8,888 bases of DNA, from NCBI GenBank assembly GCA_019242065.1, contig JAFAWJ010000420.1:1-8888 (forward strand), in the 5' to 3' direction. The stretch is from Chloroflexota bacterium (GTDB lineage Bacteria; Chloroflexota; UBA6077; CF-72). A program made the position numbers and the translations under genes. Below, in pieces: positions 6,225-8,888 of this stretch (its first letter is position 1; each line of letters starts with the position of its first letter). A model generated the notes under the pieces. The model saw only the letters and a program-made list of their open reading frames with translations, was not told the origin of the DNA and did no database searches.

Positions 6225-6926
6225 TCAGCCGATACCTGGCAGCGGCGAGCGCGTGCGGTCGGCGCGCCAGTCTTCCTCGGCCCCGGCTCCGTACTTCGAC
6301 AGGAGCACCCGCCAGTCGGCGTCGCTCTCGCCGGGCCGAAAGTTGAGCTCCTCGACGTACCCGAGGGTGCCTTCGCGCAGTCGCTCGCCGTCCAGCAGAT
6401 TCGCCATGGCACCGAGCAGGTGGAGCGCGTGCGTCCACTCGGCGCGATACACGATGCGCCCGTCGCGCCGCACCAGGTAGGCCATGCTGGGCAAGCCGCC
6501 GTACTGCAGGTGGACGGTGCCCTCGAGTGCATCGACCAGCACGGGAAACGTCACACCTGTTTCGCGCTGCAGACGACGCGCCTGATCGGTTTTCTGCTGC
6601 ACGCTTCGGTGCGGCGGAAAGTAAGCCCCAGGGTGGATCTCACGTGTATAGATCAGCGCGAAACGCACTCCCAGTGGCGCGAGCTCGCGATATCCGCGTT
6701 CGAGGCGCGGCAGTTGCGACACACACGGCGGCGCCGTGTAGCAGCCAAAAATCAGCGCGGCCGGCCCGTCGGCGCGCAACTCATCGAGTGCCACCATTTC
6801 ACCCGTGGTGCTTGGCAAGCGAAAGCCCGGCGCCGGCGTGCCAACGCGCACGGGCAGATCGCGAAAGGCCTGGCGATACGGAGCGCTGATCGACCGCGCG
6901 TAGTGTTCGATGTTGTAGCTGTCCAC
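6225..6926 (-). CDS. Thioredoxin-fold redoxin related to iodothyronine deiodinases, altered active site
   Basis: This 233-residue thioredoxin-fold protein resembles bacterial members of the iodothyronine deiodinase family. Landmarks are VGTPAPGFRLPSTTGEMVAL (28-47, typical redoxin entry), ALIFGCYTAPPC (57-68, active-site loop), LIYTREIHPG (91-100, matching the family's Y-I-x-E-A-H-P), FPVLVDALEG (127-136) and GLPSMAYLVRRDGRIVYRA (144-162, with cis-Pro146). In deiodinases the loop is F-G-S-x-T-U/C-P-P/S-F; here the selenocysteine/cysteine position is Ala65 (GCG). Cysteines instead occur at 62 and 68, so a Cys62-Cys68 pair may do the redox work. The frame is clean across 702 bases. The GTG start at 6926 follows a weak purine-rich RBS (GAAGAGAAG). 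No signal peptide is visible. It diverges from a membrane protein gene. Substrate and partner are unknown. Confidence 0.78.
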   Translation of the reverse strand: MDSYNIEHYARSISAPYRQAFRDLPVRVGTPAPGFRLPSTTGEMVALDELRADGPAALIFGCYTAPPCVSQLPRLERGYRELAPLGVRFALIYTREIHPGAYFPPHRSVQQKTDQARRLQRETGVTFPVLVDALEGTVHLQYGGLPSMAYLVRRDGRIVYRAEWTHALHLLGAMANLLDGERLREGTLGYVEELNFRPGESDADWRVLLSKYGAGAEEDWRADRTRSPLPGIG

Positions 6927-6987
6927 GCTTGCTTCTCTTCAGGTCAAAAATTCGTCCCCACTGTATTCTGCTTACGCGAAGAACCCT

Positions 6988-7010
6988 GGTTGTGACGATC
7001 TCGAACAACC
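6988..7010. promoter_or_regulatory. Dyad in divergent intergenic region (operator or leader hairpin)
   Basis: GGTTGT (6988-6993) and ACAACC (7005-7010) are perfect inverted arms. A nested CGA (6996-6998) and TCG (7001-7003) extend the symmetry with a one-base asymmetry. The dyad lies in the 102-base gap between the divergent redoxin and membrane protein genes, ending 18 bases before the GTG at 7029. That position fits either a repressor site or a hairpin in the membrane protein's leader. No clear -35/-10 boxes or strong RBS were identified beside it. Confidence 0.35.
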
Positions 7011-7028
7011 CCGTCGCGTGAGACAGTC

Positions 7029-7727
7029 GTGACCGATGCAAGCTGGCCAGCCGAATGGGGAACCCGCCCCGCGCAGCCGCGGCTTGCTGCCTCACTGGCG
7101 CTGATGCTCGTGCCGCTGATTTTGCTGCTGACCTTACTGGCCAGCCGGGCGCTCCCGGGTTCGGCCGGCCTGGTCGGCGCCGCGTGCATGCTGGTGGTCT
7201 GGCTGATCGTGCGCGTGGTCCGACGCACGCCGTTGTTGTGGCTCTGGACGGAGCCGATGTTCGCGCTGGACGAATCCCAGATGGTGGTGCACATCGTCGA
7301 CGGTCGTCTGGACGTGCATGCCAGGTTGCGCAACCTGGGCGCGCAGGGTGCTCGCGATCTTCTGGTCCGCGGCACCGCTGCGGGCGTCATCGTGATCCTC
7401 TGCTGTGTCGCAGGAGCGACGATCTCGGACCCACCTCTGGGCGCATTCCTCATCTCGGTGGTGTTGGCGTTCCTGGCGCTGGCGGGCCTGGAAGCTGCGG
7501 AACGAGTGTGCAAATTTCGTAGCTGGGCGACAGTCCACCAGGGTTCCGTCATGCGCAGTCGACCGGTCGTGTTCGCGTATGCGCTCTTCGCGGAGGACCA
7601 GGGTGGTGAGGTCCCCAGCAGCCTGCCGCTGGATGAGCTGTCGGCGACGTGGCGCGCACATCCGCTGGAGCAGTTGCGCGCACAAGCTTTCATGCGGATC
7701 AGCGACGGCCGTCGCCGCTCCCGGTGA
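7029..7727 (+). CDS. Uncharacterised four-helix integral membrane protein
   Basis: This 232-residue protein has no family I can name. Four hydrophobic segments stand out: about 19-39 (ASLALMLVPLILLLTLLASR), 44-64 (SAGLVGAACMLVVWLIVRVV), 114-131 (GTAAGVIVILCCVAGATI) and 136-157 (PLGAFLISVVLAFLALAGLE). They form two hairpins separated by a soluble stretch of about 50 residues (65-113) that includes PMFALDESQMVVHIVDGRLD. A 75-residue arginine-containing tail follows the fourth helix and ends SDGRRRSR. With two helical pairs, both ends should lie on the same side, probably the cytoplasm by the positive-inside rule. The GTG at 7029 lacks a good RBS; an in-frame ATG at 7107 falls within the first helix and is less likely. 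It diverges from the redoxin gene. Function is unknown; the unbroken frame and membrane pattern support a real gene. Confidence 0.72.
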   Translation: MTDASWPAEWGTRPAQPRLAASLALMLVPLILLLTLLASRALPGSAGLVGAACMLVVWLIVRVVRRTPLLWLWTEPMFALDESQMVVHIVDGRLDVHARLRNLGAQGARDLLVRGTAAGVIVILCCVAGATISDPPLGAFLISVVLAFLALAGLEAAERVCKFRSWATVHQGSVMRSRPVVFAYALFAEDQGGEVPSSLPLDELSATWRAHPLEQLRAQAFMRISDGRRRSR

Positions 7728-7812
7728 GACTCAGGTGAGCTGGAGTCCGCGGCCGACGCGGGAGCGGAGTCCAGGTATCGCCCGCAGCAGGATAATTCGC
7801 GTCAACCAGCTA

Positions 7813-8066
7813 GAGCCGCTGAAGCGTCGCAACATGGCCACCAACCGCCTGGAACGCGCAGATTCGTTCGGCGCATGCCGGATCCACGCGATCGGCGGGC
7901 AATCCTGGTCGAGCCGGACCTCGCCAGGATCGGTAGCGAGGCCAGGCACTTCTACGGTGGAATGTCGCAAGCCATGCAGCGCGTGTATGCGCGGTTCAGC
8001 GACGCCGAGTTGGCGACCGTCCTCGCGTTTCTACACGCCATGGAGGAGGAGCGTCTCGCGCGCTGA
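7813..8066 (+). pseudogene. MarR-family transcriptional regulator remnant with a one-base deletion
   Basis: This is the C-terminal half of a MarR-type winged-helix regulator, a dimeric DNA-binding repressor or activator. NMATNRLERA (7831-7860) matches the end of the recognition helix and wing approach (T-N-R-L-E-R-A-G). After one missing base near 7861 (GCAGATTC where the pattern expects GCAGGATTC) the next frame gives FVRRMPDPRDRRAILVEPD, the diagnostic MarR wing with D-x-R-D-R-R. It continues through the dimerisation helices (QAMQRVYARFSDAELATVLA, then FLHAMEEERLAR) to TGA at 8064-8066. The N-terminal helix and the first part of the DNA-binding domain are not found upstream, where the membrane protein gene ends. 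A 63-codon ORF could still start at the ATG at 7875 but would lack the DNA-reading helix. The stop lies 6 bases from the convergent amidohydrolase. Confidence 0.72.
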
Positions 8067-8072
8067 ACTTGC

Positions 8073-8888
8073 TCAACTCCCGATGACCTTCGCGGCGTTC
8101 TCCTCCAGAATCAGCTCCACATCCCCGTCCGGCAGCCCAACCTCGCGAATCCACTCGAAGGTGCGCCGGTATGTCTCATAGCTGAGCAGCACCGGGAAAT
8201 CGCTGCCCGGCACCAGGTGATCGGCGCCGAAGGCTTTCCACGCGCACAGGAGCGCCGCATGTGACCCGTGACCCACCGTGTCGTAGTAGAACCGCCGCGC
8301 GGTGGCACTTGGCGGCTCGGGCAGCTCGCGCGAAGCCATCGAGAACTGGTTGTCCAGTCGCTCAAGGAGCATGGCAATGGGCCCGCCGAGGTGTGGAACG
8401 ATGAAGGTGATGTTCGGATACGCGGCCGGAATCTTGCGCGCGATCAAGTGCAGCGCCACCAGGGTATCCTCGAGCGAGGTCCCGAGCGCCGCGCCCAGAC
8501 CGAAATCGTTCACCAGCGGTGAGAGAATGCCGTTGCCCGTCGGATGGAACAGGACCGTCGCTCCGCGGCGGTTCAGCTCTTCGTAGATCGGCAGAAACTC
8601 GGACTCCACGACGGGCTTGCCCAGCACCGAGCAGTGGATATTGACGCCGTCCATGCCAAGCTCGTCGAGGCCGCGCTGCAGTTCACGCAGAGACCCGTCC
8701 ACGTGCGGCAGTGGCAGCGACACCAGGGCTTTGAAGCGTTCAGGCATCCGGCCCGCAAGTGCCGCCGTGGCATCGTTGACGATGCGCGCCGCTTCGACTG
8801 AGAGCGTCTGGTCGTCGGAGTACGGCGCCCAGCCGGCGGCCGGCGACAGCACCTGCACCCCGACGCCCGCGTCGTCCATCATCTGCAG
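8073..8888 (-). CDS. Amidohydrolase-2 family enzyme (ACMSD-like), 5' end outside window
   Basis: This is the second amidohydrolase-2 TIM-barrel protein here, closer to the aminocarboxymuconate-semialdehyde decarboxylase-like branch. The 271 residues visible include LQMMDDAGVGVQVLSPAAG at the right edge (the usual M-D-x-A-G-V-x-x-Q-V-L-S second strand). Next come ERFKALVSLPLPHVDGSLRE (helix and strand), GVNIHCSVLGKP, then TVLFHPTGN with a metal-site His. FIVPHLGGPIAMLLERLDN has the conserved P-H-L-G-G, followed by FYYDTVGHG. The catalytic Asp is in VPGSDFPV, and the protein ends ENAAKVIGS at TGA (8075-8073). The frame stays open to the edge; the N-terminal H-x-H metal motif should lie just beyond, so the ATGs at 8882 and 8879 are internal. 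It shares little direct similarity with the other amidohydrolase here beyond fold landmarks. The substrate is unknown. Confidence 0.9.
   Translation of the reverse strand: MQMMDDAGVGVQVLSPAAGWAPYSDDQTLSVEAARIVNDATAALAGRMPERFKALVSLPLPHVDGSLRELQRGLDELGMDGVNIHCSVLGKPVVESEFLPIYEELNRRGATVLFHPTGNGILSPLVNDFGLGAALGTSLEDTLVALHLIARKIPAAYPNITFIVPHLGGPIAMLLERLDNQFSMASRELPEPPSATARRFYYDTVGHGSHAALLCAWKAFGADHLVPGSDFPVLLSYETYRRTFEWIREVGLPDGDVELILEENAAKVIGS

Noticed and set aside
7747..7761. CCGCG-GCCGA-CGCGG hairpin after the membrane protein gene
   Set aside because: Short stem expected often in GC-rich DNA, with no T-tract.
7731..7970. 79-codon minus-strand ORF opposite the MarR remnant
   Set aside because: No homology recognised; the plus strand carries clear MarR sequence over most of it.

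Overview
This is a GC-rich bacterial window with frequent GTG starts. Its gene content is typical of large, catabolically versatile soil or marine genomes: amidohydrolase-2 enzymes, an enolase-superfamily (mandelate racemase-like) gene, a MetE-like methyltransferase, a Rieske oxygenase, a peptide/nickel-type ABC solute-binding protein and a MarR regulator. The ProS sequence, together with these paralog-rich families, suggests Chloroflexota or a lineage with a similar lifestyle. That placement is an inference from resemblance and is not proven. No rRNA, tRNA, CRISPR array, transposase or phage gene was seen.

Layout. Bases 1-444 hold two gene pieces joined head to head: an ABC transporter solute-binding protein on the minus strand and the C-terminal quarter of an aldo/keto reductase on the plus strand. 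Both lack their N-termini and both carry a frameshift. Bases 489-1300 (minus) are a mandelate racemase/muconate lactonizing enzyme pseudogene with two frameshifts and a large internal deletion; its 5' edge abuts a C-rich REP-like repeat with a hairpin. Bases 1519-5334 are an intact block: proS (+), a cupin-like protein with a coiled coil (-, overlapping the proS tail), a DUF1905 protein (-) and an amidohydrolase-2 enzyme (+), closed by a strong hairpin. Bases 5399-6224 (minus) are a second decayed zone: a frameshifted MetE-like C-terminal domain joined to the last ~75 residues of a Rieske oxygenase. An intact deiodinase-like redoxin (-) lies just upstream. Diverging from it is an orphan four-helix membrane protein (+), then a MarR remnant with a single-base deletion (+). 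A second amidohydrolase-2 gene (-) runs off the right edge.

How it fits together. The intact genes do not form an obvious pathway. The clearest pattern is that six separate catabolic, transport or regulatory genes are each truncated and frameshifted, while the neighbouring long ORFs are all clean. This argues for real gene decay rather than sequencing error. I found no convincing evidence of a new defence or mobile system. The least familiar intact items are the cupin-like coiled-coil protein, the redoxin with an altered active site, and the four-helix membrane protein with a dyad in its leader.
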